A stretch of 64,000 nucleotides of DNA from Vagococcus allomyrinae (lineage in GTDB: Bacteria > Bacillota > Bacilli > Lactobacillales > Vagococcaceae): contig NZ_JAEEGA010000014.1 of NCBI RefSeq assembly GCF_017829975.1, positions 62,001-126,000 on the forward strand, given 5' to 3'. Shown piece by piece: positions 16,884 through 26,393 of the stretch. Position numbers and translations under genes: made by a program. The notes beneath the pieces were generated by a model. That model ran no database searches, was not told where the DNA came from, and saw nothing but the letters and a program-made list of their open reading frames with translations. Each line of letters starts with the position of its first letter. The stretch's first letter is position 1.

Positions 16884-17372
16884 GTGACCTTTGAACGAAT
16901 TCCTTGGGATCAATATTTTATGGCCCAAAGCGTGTTATTATCTTTAAGAAGTACGTGTTCTAGATTAGCAGTTGGAGCGACCATCGTTCGTGATAAACGA
17001 ATTATCGCTGGAGGATACAATGGCTCAGTTAGTGGCGACGTCCATTGCATTGACGAGGGCTGTTACGTGGTAGATGATCACTGCGTTCGGACGATTCATG
17101 CGGAGATGAATGCGATTCTGCAATGTGCAAAATTTGGTGTGCCCACTGAAAATGCGGAAATTTACGTGACTCATTTTCCTTGTTTGCAGTGCACAAAAAT
17201 GATTTTGCAAGCGGGAATTCGTAAAATTCACTACTTGAAAGATTATCGAAATGACGAGTATGCCCTCAATTTGATTGCCAAGACTGGCGCTACTGTTGAT
17301 CAGGTTGTGCTATCTCCTCAGTATTTTACTGAAATACAGTTTGGACAAGATGAAGAAGGAAGGAAAGAATGA
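16884..17372 (+). CDS. comEB: dCMP deaminase-like protein ComEB
   Basis: The 162-residue cytidine/deoxycytidylate deaminase carries HAEMNAI (zinc His72, catalytic Glu74) and PCLQC (zinc Cys100, Cys103). In Bacillus the comE operon has this gene second; it is not strictly needed for transformation and supplies dUMP. The GTG at 16884 is the only in-frame start fitting homologues, but the ribosome binding site is weak. Its 3' end overlaps the start of comEC. Confidence 0.92.
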   Translation: MTFERIPWDQYFMAQSVLLSLRSTCSRLAVGATIVRDKRIIAGGYNGSVSGDVHCIDEGCYVVDDHCVRTIHAEMNAILQCAKFGVPTENAEIYVTHFPCLQCTKMILQAGIRKIHYLKDYRNDEYALNLIAKTGATVDQVVLSPQYFTEIQFGQDEEGRKE

Positions 17373-19701
17373 GAAGCCCCTTCAGCTAAAGCAACTGGGA
17401 TCTCTAAAGGGATACCTGATATTTATTGCTCTTAGTGCGGGAAGTATGGCGCTGCTGAGTTTTAAAGGTGGCTGGTTTGCCGTCTTGGCGACGGTATTTC
17501 TTTGGGTTCGTCTGTGTAAAAGCCAACAGTTCCTGTTACTAGTGAGCTGTTTTTTGGCATCGGCCCTCTTTGGTTGCTATTGGCAATGGATCATTAGTTC
17601 ACAGCCAGTGTCACCGACAGCAGATACTATTCAAGCAGTCTTGCTGGTTGATCCCAATAGCGTTGAAATTGCTGGTGATGCCTTAACTTTTGAAGGGAAA
17701 AATCAAAGGACTAAGGAAAGTTATGTTTTACGTTATCAGCTGAAATCAGAGGTGGAGAAGCAGCACTGGTTAGAGCAAACGACTTTCTTTGAATTGACAG
17801 GAGATCTTGAATTGGAACTGCCTATGGACCAGCGAAATTTAGCTGGGTTTGACTACCGGCAGTTTTTACTAGAAAAGGGAATTTATCGTGTCGGCAAGTT
17901 GACGGTGATGGGGGCTAAAACTGACTATCCAGCAAAAAATCCAATTCATTTGATTAAAACTTGGCGGCGTAAACTGGCTGTGCACATCGACAAACGCTTT
18001 TTACCCCTGACGGCTTCTTATATGAAAAGTTTGTTTTTAGGGATTAAAGACTCGATGTTTAAGAGTCAACGGGAAGTTTGGAGTCAGCTGGGGATCTTAC
18101 ATTTCTTCAGCATTTCCGGGATGCATGTCTTTTTCTTTGTCGGTCATTTTAGGCGGGGATTATTGCGGTTGAGGCTGACGTTGGAGACGGTTTTTTGGCT
18201 AGAATTGGCTTTCCTATTCGTGTTTCTGTTTTTAACAGGATTTTCGACGAGTGTTGGCCGCAGCGTGTTTTTTATGGGGCTAGGTGCAATCAATCGTCAA
18301 TTTAATTGGCAGTTTTCTGAATTAGACTGTTGGTCAGTCACTCTGCTGTTGAGTTTGATCGTGAATCCCTATGTGCTTTTTCAAGCAGCCGGTCAGTTAT
18401 CTTTTGGCTTAACCTTTTACATCATTTATTTAAAGCCGCTTGTGGCTAAAGTCAAACCACTCTTTCAACATCTGTTCTTTTCTGGTTGCTTGTCGATTTT
18501 AGCGATTCCGATTATGAGCGCTCATTTTTATGAATGGCACCTTTTAGGCATCGGGTTGACTTTTTTATTGATGCCGATTTTTAACAAGCTACTGTTGCCC
18601 GTTCTTAGCTTATTATTAGGACTAAGTTCTTTCCTTGAAGTTAAGGAGTGCTCTCAGCTCCTAGAGACAGCTCTCAAGGCTATTCAGCAACTGTTGCTAG
18701 TCATCAGTACTGATTCGGCTTTAAAGGTTGTGACAGGCCGTCTGCCCCCTATTATCTACTTGGCTTGTGTCATTGCCAGTCTGGCATGGCTTTACCGTTA
18801 TTATCAGACAAAAATTATTCGCTGGGTCTTGTTAATCGTCATCTGTTGCCTGCCAAGTTTAGCCAAATATACAGATCCAAGGGGGATTATTGCCTTTGTT
18901 GATGTGGGGCAAGGAGATAGCATTTTTATTCAACGACCGTTTCATCAAGAGGCGATCTTAATAGATACAGGGGGGCGCTTGTCATTTGGCGAAAGGGAAA
19001 CCTGGCAGAAAAAGGAACAACCAGCCAGTCAGGCCAATTATCTGCTGATTCCCTTTTTAAAGAGTCGGGGGATTCAAACGATCGACCAGGTCTTTATCTC
19101 TCATGCTCATGAAGACCATTTTGGCGATCTGCTAGAGATTAACAAACAGATGGAGATAAAGGAACTGCTTTATTCAGAGGGGAGTAGCCGACAAGCAAAT
19201 TTTCAAGCGACCTTAGCAGAGATCACCCCTCAAACCCAACTTAGAATCACACAATCTGGTGACTGGTGGCAGAATCAAGAAATTCGGCTAGATCTGTTGT
19301 ATCCCCAAGAGCTAGGGGATGGGGGGAATGATGACTCACTGGTATTATTGCTGCAGATAAAAGGACAAAAAATCCTCTTAACAGGAGATTTGGAAGCCGA
19401 GGGAGAAAAGGCGTTGATCACTCACTACCCAGAACTTTCAGCGGATATTTTGAAGGTGGGCCATCACGGCAGTCGCACTTCTTCAACAGAGGCGTTTATC
19501 AAGAAATTGGAAGGAGCGACTGGGATAATTTCATGTGGGGTTAATAATCGCTTTGGTCATCCTCACGAGGAAACCCTTAGTCGTTTGAGAGATGGCGGGA
19601 TGGAGATCTACCAAACTAACCAGCAAGGCATGATCTATTATCAGTGGCTGCCTTGGGATGATAAATTATCGGATATTCAAACAATTAGGGAAAGTCACTA
19701 G
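17350..19701 (+). CDS. comEC: competence protein ComEC, DNA uptake channel
   Basis: The 783-residue protein forms the membrane channel for single-stranded DNA. After a cluster of N-terminal membrane helices and an OB-like domain comes the ComEC/Rec2 core (LHFFSISGMHVFFFVG, then about eight helices). It ends in a metallo-beta-lactamase domain with HAHEDHFGD and GHHGSRTSS, thought to degrade the non-transported strand. The frame opens at 17275; I chose the ATG at 17350, which overlaps comEB by 23 bp, though its ribosome binding site is poor. Full length and intact motifs argue for a functional uptake system. The pseudopilus genes lie outside the window. Confidence 0.93.
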   Translation: MKKEGKNEKPLQLKQLGSLKGYLIFIALSAGSMALLSFKGGWFAVLATVFLWVRLCKSQQFLLLVSCFLASALFGCYWQWIISSQPVSPTADTIQAVLLVDPNSVEIAGDALTFEGKNQRTKESYVLRYQLKSEVEKQHWLEQTTFFELTGDLELELPMDQRNLAGFDYRQFLLEKGIYRVGKLTVMGAKTDYPAKNPIHLIKTWRRKLAVHIDKRFLPLTASYMKSLFLGIKDSMFKSQREVWSQLGILHFFSISGMHVFFFVGHFRRGLLRLRLTLETVFWLELAFLFVFLFLTGFSTSVGRSVFFMGLGAINRQFNWQFSELDCWSVTLLLSLIVNPYVLFQAAGQLSFGLTFYIIYLKPLVAKVKPLFQHLFFSGCLSILAIPIMSAHFYEWHLLGIGLTFLLMPIFNKLLLPVLSLLLGLSSFLEVKECSQLLETALKAIQQLLLVISTDSALKVVTGRLPPIIYLACVIASLAWLYRYYQTKIIRWVLLIVICCLPSLAKYTDPRGIIAFVDVGQGDSIFIQRPFHQEAILIDTGGRLSFGERETWQKKEQPASQANYLLIPFLKSRGIQTIDQVFISHAHEDHFGDLLEINKQMEIKELLYSEGSSRQANFQATLAEITPQTQLRITQSGDWWQNQEIRLDLLYPQELGDGGNDDSLVLLLQIKGQKILLTGDLEAEGEKALITHYPELSADILKVGHHGSRTSSTEAFIKKLEGATGIISCGVNNRFGHPHEETLSRLRDGGMEIYQTNQQGMIYYQWLPWDDKLSDIQTIRESH

Positions 19702-19764
19702 GAAAAATGAGTTGATAATGATAGGATAGAGAGAGTAAAAAGAACTGAAAAGAGTGGATGATGG

Positions 19765-20787
19765 ATGAGCTTACAGCAAGAGTTAAAGAAAATTAAGGCC
19801 GGGCAGTTAGCACCTGTTTATTTGGTTTTAGGTGAAGAACGATTTTTAAGTGACACCTTCAAACGTGAAATTACCAAGCAGATCATCCAAACCGAGGATG
19901 ATGAGTTAAACTTCGCTTCTTTTGATATGACCGAGACTAACCTTTCTTTAGCGGTGGAAGAAGCGAATACGATTCCCTTTTTTGGTGATTATCGCTTAGT
20001 TAATCTTGAAAATCCTTACTTTTTAACCGGCGAGAAAGGCACCGGCGGGCTGGAACATAATATTGCAGAATTGACGGCTTATCTAAATGCCCCTTCAACC
20101 ACGACTATTTTGGTGGTCTATGCGAATTATGAAAAACTAGATGAGCGCAAAAAAATCGTAAAATTACTAAAAAAATCAGCCGTTTTAATTGATGTAAAAG
20201 CCATGGAAGAAAAAGAAGTTCGTCAGTATCTGCAACAGTATATTCAAAATGAAGGGTACGACATTACGCCAGAAGCTTTTGATCTGTTGTTACGTTTAAC
20301 GGATATGGATCTCTCTAAGCTGATGGGAGAGATGACTAAAATTTTATTATATGCCTCAGACACTAAAAAAATCTTAAAACCGATGATTGAAAGCCTCGTG
20401 CCAAAATCATTGGAACACAATATTTTTGATATGGTCACCTATGTGATGGAAGGTCGCACGGAGCAAGCATTGTCCCTTTATCAGGATTTATTGCTGCAAG
20501 GCGAAGAAACGATCAAGATCAACGCTATTTTAATCAGTCAATTTCGTTTGATGTTGCAAATTAAAATCATGGTAAAACTAGGCTATCAGCAAAGTAATAT
20601 TGTCGATGTCTTAAAAATTCATCCTTACCGAGTGAAGATGGCCATGCAGCAAACTCGAAAGTTTGAGTTAGACCCTTTAAAGGCGACTTTTTCTGAATTA
20701 GTGGAAAATGATTATCGAATTAAAACGGGACAAATGGCCAAAGAATTAATTTTTGAGCTTTTTCTTTTAAACTATAGTCGAAAATAG
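19765..20787 (+). CDS. holA: DNA polymerase III delta subunit (clamp loader)
   Basis: The 340-residue AAA+-like clamp-loader subunit opens the beta clamp. The N-terminus VYLVLGEERFLSD and the central TEDDELNFASFDM match the HolA/YqeN family, and the C-terminal helical domain (INAILISQFRLMLQIK, LKIHPYRVKMAMQQTRKF) is complete. It follows comEC and precedes rpsT, as in Bacillus and relatives. The ATG at 19765 fixes the frame; the ribosome binding site is weak. Confidence 0.94.
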   Translation: MSLQQELKKIKAGQLAPVYLVLGEERFLSDTFKREITKQIIQTEDDELNFASFDMTETNLSLAVEEANTIPFFGDYRLVNLENPYFLTGEKGTGGLEHNIAELTAYLNAPSTTTILVVYANYEKLDERKKIVKLLKKSAVLIDVKAMEEKEVRQYLQQYIQNEGYDITPEAFDLLLRLTDMDLSKLMGEMTKILLYASDTKKILKPMIESLVPKSLEHNIFDMVTYVMEGRTEQALSLYQDLLLQGEETIKINAILISQFRLMLQIKIMVKLGYQQSNIVDVLKIHPYRVKMAMQQTRKFELDPLKATFSELVENDYRIKTGQMAKELIFELFLLNYSRK

Positions 20788-20797
20788 CGGCAAATAA

Positions 20798-20835
20798 AAA
20801 AACCTTAGTAGACGTAACCGTCACTAGGGTTTTGT
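20798..20835. terminator. terminator between holA and rpsT
   Basis: An AAAACC...GGTTTT imperfect hairpin with T-rich flanks on both strands lies between the convergent genes. Confidence 0.75.
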
Positions 20836-20838
20836 TTA

Positions 20839-21093
20839 TTATTTAGCCATTTTTGCGTGTAAACGTGATTTGTCACGGCTCGCTTTGTTTTTATGGATTA
20901 GACCTTTAGTTTCAGCCATATCAATTGCACGACTCGCTTTTTTGTATAACTCTTCAACGTTATCAGCACCAGCTTCTAAACCTTGTTCGAACTTTTTAAT
21001 AGCAGTACGCATTGACGCTTTTTGGCCAGAGTTTAATTCGTTAGACTTTTCAGCAGTACGCACGCGTTTAATTGCAGATTCAATGTTTGGCAT
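20839..21093 (-). CDS. rpsT: 30S ribosomal protein S20
   Basis: This 84-residue basic protein ([20 protein letters not shown] ... [15 protein letters not shown]) binds 16S rRNA. The ATG at 21093 with GGAGGTG 6 bp upstream is preferred over the longer frame from 21153. Convergence with holA is the standard Firmicutes arrangement. Confidence 0.97.
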   Translation of the reverse strand: MPNIESAIKRVRTAEKSNELNSGQKASMRTAIKKFEQGLEAGADNVEELYKKASRAIDMAETKGLIHKNKASRDKSRLHAKMAK

Positions 21094-21345
21094 GTATTTC
21101 ACCTCCGATAACTTTAGTTTTACCTTCAGTCGAAACTGAACGTAATTCAACATTATCCATTATACATAATGATTTTTCAGTTTGCAATAAGTTTATCTCT
21201 ATACAGGTTATTTTTTTCTGTATTGTTGTTGTAAATAGGGCTTGTTAATTGAATAGTGAAAACATTCTCAAAAAAAAGGGTTTACTTTCTTGAAAATATG
21301 TTATTATATATTTAAACAGACTATCAGAATAGGTGGGTGGAATTT

Positions 21346-22362
21346 TTGAACATTGCTCTACTAGTAACAATCACGTTGGTGATGGGCGTTATCTTTGTAA
21401 ATGGTTGGACTGATGCACCAAATGCCATTGCGACGGCTATTTCAACGCGAGTGTTAAGGCCAAAAACAGCGATTCGGATGGCAGTCGTGATGAACTTTTT
21501 TGGTGCATTGGTTATGACCTTAATCAATTCTCAAGTAGCTGAAACTATTAGTAATATTGTCACATTTGAAGGCGCCAACAATTCAGCACAAGTCGCACTA
21601 GCATCGTCTCTGTTTGCTATTGTTGTCTGGGCGGTAGCGGCCTGGTATTTTGGTATACCAACAAGTGAAAGCCACGCCTTAATCGCTGGTTTGACAGGAT
21701 CTGCCATGGCGTTAGGTGGACTGGAAGCGGTTAATATGAATGAGTGGTCGAAAGTGATTGTTGGCTTGGTTGTTTCGACGATTGCTGGTTTTTTTGGCGG
21801 TTTTCTCGTCGTTAAGTTTATCGAAAAGTTTTTTAGTCATATGGATCGTCAAAAGGCCAATAAAGTGTTTACGGTAGGTCAAGGGTTTGGAGCAGCAGCC
21901 ATGGCCTTTCTTCATGGTGCTCAAGATGGCCAAAAATTTATGGGTGTCTTTATGTTAGGATTGTCATATAACGGTCTGGTGGAAGCTAGCGCTTCTGGGG
22001 CTTATACCATTCCTATTTGGGTTATGGCGCTCTGCTCTTTAACCATGGGAGTGGGAACTTCTGTTGGTGGCATGAGGATTATCAAGTCTGTTGGAATGGA
22101 TATGGTTAAGCTGGAAAAATATCAGGGATTTGCAGCGGATTTAAGTGCAGCCATTTGTTTGTTAGGGGCGTCTTTGTTCGGTATTCCAGTGTCGACCACT
22201 CATACTAAAACGACGGCTATCATGGGCGTTGGAGCGGCAAGACGGTTATCAAGTGTGGATTGGAAAATAGTCAAAGAGATGATTCTCGCTTGGGTTCTCA
22301 CCTTTCCAGGATGTGGTGTCATTGCATTTATCATGTCAAAAATATTTTTAGCGATATTCTAA
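21346..22362 (+). CDS. pit: inorganic phosphate transporter, PiT family
   Basis: The ~338-residue protein has ten to eleven membrane segments and the two PiT signatures: NGWTDAPNAIATAISTRV near the N-terminus and GIPVSTTHTKTTAIMGVG near residue 280. It imports phosphate as a metal-phosphate complex with protons. A GTG at 21337 directly abuts the AGGTGG site; the TTG at 21346 gives a normal 9-bp spacing and is preferred. The next gene encodes a DUF47/PhoU-like partner, as in many bacteria, so the two form a transport-regulator operon. Confidence 0.92.
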   Translation: MNIALLVTITLVMGVIFVNGWTDAPNAIATAISTRVLRPKTAIRMAVVMNFFGALVMTLINSQVAETISNIVTFEGANNSAQVALASSLFAIVVWAVAAWYFGIPTSESHALIAGLTGSAMALGGLEAVNMNEWSKVIVGLVVSTIAGFFGGFLVVKFIEKFFSHMDRQKANKVFTVGQGFGAAAMAFLHGAQDGQKFMGVFMLGLSYNGLVEASASGAYTIPIWVMALCSLTMGVGTSVGGMRIIKSVGMDMVKLEKYQGFAADLSAAICLLGASLFGIPVSTTHTKTTAIMGVGAARRLSSVDWKIVKEMILAWVLTFPGCGVIAFIMSKIFLAIF

Positions 22363-22413
22363 AAACGAATGGTTTGGGTTCAGAATGAAGGCAGAACTAG
22401 GAGGACGTATTGG

Positions 22414-23037
22414 ATGGCAAAGAGAAAAGGGTTTGATTATTTTAAAGCATTGGAAGAGTTAGCGGACAAAGCGAAACTAGCTGGCGCTAAGTTATTGTAT
22501 ATTGTGGAGCATTATGACCTTGGGACAGTTGAGCGTTTAGCTGAGGAAATCCATGTATTGGAACGAGAAGGGGATGTCCTTGTTGATACGATTATGGATG
22601 AGTTAAATCGGTCGTTTATCACCCCGATCGATCGAGAAGATATCGTCGTGATTACCGAGCTGATCGATGATGTTTTGGATGGCATCAATTCGATTCCATA
22701 TCAATTTGATAATTATTTAATTGCAACGATGCGACCTAAAACAGAAAAAATGGCTCAGTATCTGGTTGAAGCTACTGAAGGCTTAGCCGTTGTTGCTCAT
22801 GAGTTTGCTAAGTTTAAGAATTCGAAAACCTTAGGCGAGATGATTGTTCATGTCAATACGATTGAAGCAAAAGCGGATCAGTTGTACAGTTCGTTGATTA
22901 AAGATTTATTTTCAAATGAGAAAGATGTTTTGGAAGTCGTTAAATGGAAAGAAGTCTTTAAACGATTTGAAGATGCGATCGACATGTCTGAAAAAGCAGC
23001 CGATGGTTTGGCAGGCTTAGTGCTTAAAAATACCTAG
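22414..23037 (+). CDS. DUF47 (PhoU-like) phosphate transport regulator
   Basis: The 207-residue all-helical protein of the YkaA/DUF47 family has paired acidic metal-binding stretches (EEIHVLEREGDVLVD, FEDAIDMSEKAADGL). These proteins accompany Pit transporters and modulate them. The start at 22414 follows AGGAGG with a 9-bp gap; the longer frame from 22369 lacks a site. It is in one operon with pit. Confidence 0.9.
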   Translation: MAKRKGFDYFKALEELADKAKLAGAKLLYIVEHYDLGTVERLAEEIHVLEREGDVLVDTIMDELNRSFITPIDREDIVVITELIDDVLDGINSIPYQFDNYLIATMRPKTEKMAQYLVEATEGLAVVAHEFAKFKNSKTLGEMIVHVNTIEAKADQLYSSLIKDLFSNEKDVLEVVKWKEVFKRFEDAIDMSEKAADGLAGLVLKNT

Positions 23038-23038
23038 G

Positions 23039-23104
23039 ATATACATCATGTTAACTAATCAAACAGATCGTTTAACGGTAAAGGATGATTAGTTAATAGG
23101 AACT
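23039..23104 (-). repeat. short, internally deleted copy of a dispersed palindromic repeat
   Basis: In minus-strand orientation this 66-bp segment matches the two ends of the 132-bp element at 48881-49012: ~35 bp at its left end with three mismatches and ~30 bp at its right end with two. The middle ~66 bp is absent. The internal inverted repeat TTAACTAATCA (23051-23061) / TGATTAGTTAA (23086-23096) is conserved. It lies directly after the DUF47 gene. Confidence 0.75.
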
Positions 23105-23132
23105 ATCTAGCTAAAAGCTAACCATGAAATAA

Positions 23133-23169
23133 AAACAGACCTGTGATGGTTACTTTCACAGGTCTGTTT
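23133..23169. terminator. bidirectional terminator
   Basis: 14-bp perfect stem (23133-23146 with 23156-23169) preceded by an A-run and ended by TTT, between the convergent DUF47 and P-type ATPase genes. Confidence 0.88.
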
Positions 23170-23197
23170 GGCAATTTAGCGTTACGAACTTTTCTGA

Positions 23198-25135
23198 TTA
23201 ATGTTGGGTGCTGATTTTTTTATTGCCAGTCACTTTATGAAGGGAGCTAGTCAGCAGCTCTTGAGGACGGACAGTCCGCAAGAGTCTCAAGCCATTTAGA
23301 ATAACCAGAATGGTGCTTCCTTCATGGCCAATCACTCCTAAAGGTAAGGAGACAGCTTTCATAAAGTTTGAAATAATGAGTAAAAGGATGACCGAAATGG
23401 AGAAAACGATATTCTGAGTGATAATCCGTTTCAGTTTTTTGGCTAACATATGGGCCATCTGAAGTTTTTCTAAATCATCTTTCATTAAGACGACGTCTGC
23501 TACATCAATGGCAATATCTGTTCCCTGACCCATGGCAATCCCGATGGAGGCATTAGCCAAAGCAGGAGCGTCGTTAATGCCATCGCCCACCATGGCCGTG
23601 ATCGGGTAGTGGTTTAACTGTTCTTTGATTAAATTGGTTTTTTGTTCAGGAGTACAGCCTGCATGAATCTCGTCAATCTTTAGCATTTGACCAATAGCCT
23701 GGGCAGTTTGCACATGATCGCCGGTCATCATAGTGGTGTGAATCCCTTCGTGACGGAAATAGTCGATAGTGGCTTGGGCACTTTCTTTAGGGATATCTAG
23801 CAGACCGAAGTAGCCGACAATCTCATGATTTCGTGATAAGAAGACGACTGTCTTCCCTTGGTTTTGTAAAGTTTCGACAGCTATTTTTAGCTCATCGGGC
23901 AAAGCTGACGTTGTCACGAAACTGGCTTTACCAATGCGCCAATCGTGATTCGTGTCATGGCCAATCATGCCAGCACCAGTTAAGTCTTCAACGACTAAAG
24001 AAGTTAAGGGATCGCTGACCTCATCAATAAAATGGCTGGTAAGTGCGGTGGCTAAAGGGTGGGTGCTTGTTCGCTCAATGGCAACAATCACATTAATAGC
24101 TTGTTCCTTTAAGGCAGTATCCAAAAAGCAAGCATCGGTTACCACTGGTTTTCCTTCAGTTAATGTCCCTGTTTTATCAAAACTAATGGCTTTGAGATCG
24201 GCGAGATGCTCTAGGAAAATCCCTCCTTTGAACAGAACGCCATTGCGGGCGCCAGAGGAAATGGCGGCTAATGTTGCCGGTGTGGCAGAAGCCACTAAGG
24301 CACAGGGAGAAGCGACCACTAGTAAGACCATTCCACGGTAAAAGCTCTCACTCCAAGACCACCCTAAGAAAAAGTAAGGAATGAAAATCATCAATGGCAC
24401 CATCAGTAGGACCACTTTGACATATGTATTTTCAATTCTATTAAGGAAGCTAGCTGTTTTTGAAGGCGTATTTTGAGCTTCTTCAACTAGTTGGATGATT
24501 TTACTAAAGAGTGTATCTTTACTTTCTTTGGTCACCATCATTTCAAAACTATTGCCAACATTAATCGTGCCAGCAAAAATGTCTTCGTCAATTAGCTTTT
24601 CCACAGGAAATGATTCGCCGGTAATGGAGGCCTCATCACAGATGGCTAAGCCTTTACTAACCTTCCCGTCGATGGGAATATTAGCGCCTTTAGGAACAAG
24701 TAAGTAGTCACCGACTGTCAAACTTTCGACAGCGACTTTTTTTGTTGCGCCGTCGGGAAGTAATAGCAGGGCGTCTTCTGGCTGCATCTCCAGTAAGCTG
24801 GCAATTTCCTGTTTACTTTTATTCGTCGTGTATTCTTCTAAGGAGCCGCTAAGTGAGAAAATGAAGGTGAGCATAATGCCTTCAAACCAGTACTGAATCG
24901 TACACGCCCCGATGGCTGCTAGGGCCATTAATAAATCAACACTAAGATGTTTGTCTTTGAAGGTTTCCAGTAAGCCCTCTTTTGTTTGATAAAATCCGCC
25001 AATCACCATTCCAAGGAGGTAAACCATTGGAAAATAAGAGGCCCCACTTTTTTCTATTAGCCAACCAGCGGCCATCAATATGCCACAGATAATCGTGGCT
25101 AAAATAACTTTATGTTCATGACTAATTTTTTTCAT
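23198..25135 (-). CDS. P1B-4 type heavy-metal P-type ATPase (PfeT/ZosA/FrvA-like)
   Basis: The 645-residue transporter has no N-terminal metal-binding domain. It shows the membrane SPC motif (ASPCALVAS, ~276-278), the phosphorylated Asp in DKTGTLT (~320), the TGES actuator motif and GDGINDAPAL. SPC plus HEGST in the last membrane helix is the P1B-4 signature. Well-studied Firmicutes members (Bacillus PfeT, Listeria FrvA) export Fe2+ and are controlled by PerR or Fur, and Fur/PerR-like boxes lie directly upstream here. Iron efflux is therefore the best call; Co2+ or Zn2+ are alternatives. The start at 25135 is chosen because GAGGAG lies 9 bp upstream; the longest frame begins at 25159. Confidence 0.88.
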   Translation of the reverse strand: MKKISHEHKVILATIICGILMAAGWLIEKSGASYFPMVYLLGMVIGGFYQTKEGLLETFKDKHLSVDLLMALAAIGACTIQYWFEGIMLTFIFSLSGSLEEYTTNKSKQEIASLLEMQPEDALLLLPDGATKKVAVESLTVGDYLLVPKGANIPIDGKVSKGLAICDEASITGESFPVEKLIDEDIFAGTINVGNSFEMMVTKESKDTLFSKIIQLVEEAQNTPSKTASFLNRIENTYVKVVLLMVPLMIFIPYFFLGWSWSESFYRGMVLLVVASPCALVASATPATLAAISSGARNGVLFKGGIFLEHLADLKAISFDKTGTLTEGKPVVTDACFLDTALKEQAINVIVAIERTSTHPLATALTSHFIDEVSDPLTSLVVEDLTGAGMIGHDTNHDWRIGKASFVTTSALPDELKIAVETLQNQGKTVVFLSRNHEIVGYFGLLDIPKESAQATIDYFRHEGIHTTMMTGDHVQTAQAIGQMLKIDEIHAGCTPEQKTNLIKEQLNHYPITAMVGDGINDAPALANASIGIAMGQGTDIAIDVADVVLMKDDLEKLQMAHMLAKKLKRIITQNIVFSISVILLLIISNFMKAVSLPLGVIGHEGSTILVILNGLRLLRTVRPQELLTSSLHKVTGNKKISTQH

Positions 25136-25183
25136 CTGAATCATCTCCTCTACACCCATAGGATATCAGAGTCTAGACAGTAG

Positions 25184-25328
25184 TGATAATGAATAATAGC
25201 TAATTGATAATGAGAACTGTTATCTTTTGTCATATTTATTTTTATAATACTGTTTTAAAGAGTTTTTTGAAGTTAAATATGAATATGGATAACGATAATC
25301 ATTATCATTAAAAATGTAATTATTATAA
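25184..25328 (-). promoter_or_regulatory. cluster of Fur/PerR-like boxes upstream of the P1B-4 ATPase
   Basis: GATAACGATAATCATTATC (25288-25306) differs at one base from the classical 19-bp Fur box and contains a 14-of-15 match to the Bacillus 7-1-7 site. A second, weaker Fur-like box is at 25206-25224 (15 of 19). A half-conserved TGATAATGAATAATA lies at 25184-25198. A PerR-like ATGTAATTATTATAA (13 of 15 to the TTATAATNATTATAA consensus) is at 25314-25328. A candidate minus-strand promoter, ATGACA with TTATCA 17 bp later, overlaps the middle box. Confidence 0.72.
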
Positions 25329-25341
25329 ACTGGAAGTAAAT

Positions 25342-25369
25342 AAAAAAGCTGACCACAGTCAGCTTTTTT
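25342..25369 (-). terminator. uppP terminator
   Basis: 12-bp perfect stem AAAAAAGCTGAC / GTCAGCTTTTTT with CACA loop. Confidence 0.92.
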
Positions 25370-25376
25370 ACACTTT

Positions 25377-26213
25377 TTACATTTGTATTAACCAATAGCC
25401 GATTAAAATAGCCCCAAGAATAATGCGATACCAGCCAAAAGGTTTGAAGTCATTGGTTTTAATATAGCTCAATAAGAATTTGATAACGACGATCGAAACG
25501 AAGAAAGCGACGATACTTCCGACAAGTAAAATCATGACTTCATCAAACTTGAATGAATTGCCTTTTAACAAGAATTTGACAACTTTAAGGAAGCTAGCGC
25601 CAAACATGACAGGAATACTCAAGAAAAAGGAGAATTCAGTTGCCACAAAACGAGAAGCACCAATCAAGAGAGCTCCGATAATGGTCGCACCGGAACGGGA
25701 GGTTCCTGGCATCAATGAAAGGACTTGGAAAAGTCCAACAACAACGGCTGCTTTATAAGTGAAGCGGTTCAAATCAGTACATTTAGGTGTTCGACCTTTG
25801 TTCCAGTTTTCTACTACGATAAACAGTACGCCATAAATAATCAACATTAAAGCGACGGAGAAGAAGTTGTGAAAATATTTTTCAAAGGTGTCATCCAAAG
25901 GAATCCCAATGATCGCTGCCGGCAAACAGGCAATGATGACTTTTGCCCACAACTCCCAGGTATTTCTCTTTTCGACAGTGTCTTTTTGTGGCGAGAAGGG
26001 ATTTAGTTTGTGGAAAAAGATGACCACAACAGCCAAAATAGCTCCAAGTTGAATAACCACATTGAACATTTCTTTAAAATCTGCTGAAGCATTTAATTTA
26101 ATGAATTCATCGACTAAAATTAAGTGGCCAGTACTGCTGATTGGAAGCCATTCGGTAATTCCTTCGACAATCCCTAGAATAACGGCTTTAAATAGATTAT
26201 ACCAATCCATCAT
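25377..26213 (-). CDS. uppP: undecaprenyl-diphosphatase (bacitracin resistance protein)
   Basis: The 278-residue integral membrane phosphatase (UppP/BacA) regenerates undecaprenyl phosphate for wall synthesis. Both catalytic regions are present: [20 protein letters not shown] near the N-terminus and [15 protein letters not shown] near residue 170. About seven to eight membrane helices. It is monocistronic with a strong terminator. Confidence 0.96.
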   Translation of the reverse strand: MMDWYNLFKAVILGIVEGITEWLPISSTGHLILVDEFIKLNASADFKEMFNVVIQLGAILAVVVIFFHKLNPFSPQKDTVEKRNTWELWAKVIIACLPAAIIGIPLDDTFEKYFHNFFSVALMLIIYGVLFIVVENWNKGRTPKCTDLNRFTYKAAVVVGLFQVLSLMPGTSRSGATIIGALLIGASRFVATEFSFFLSIPVMFGASFLKVVKFLLKGNSFKFDEVMILLVGSIVAFFVSIVVIKFLLSYIKTNDFKPFGWYRIILGAILIGYWLIQM

Positions 26214-26347
26214 TTCATTCCTTCCAAAATAAATTCTATAGACCTAGTTAACCCTATAGCTGTCTATATAGAAACAGTATACCGATGTTTGAGCAAAAAA
26301 CCAAATAAAACTAGAAATATTTAAGAAATTTCTCAATAAGTGAAAAA

Positions 26348-26386
26348 AGCCAGCGGACAATAGTTCTTAACTATCGTTCGCTGGCT
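26348..26386 (-). terminator. terminator of the first keto-sugar operon
   Basis: AGCCAGCG...CGCTGGCT hairpin with inner ATAGTT/AACTAT pairing, followed on the minus strand by TTTTTT. It lies 8 bp after the stop at 26394. Confidence 0.85.
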
Positions 26387-26393
26387 GGTCAGA

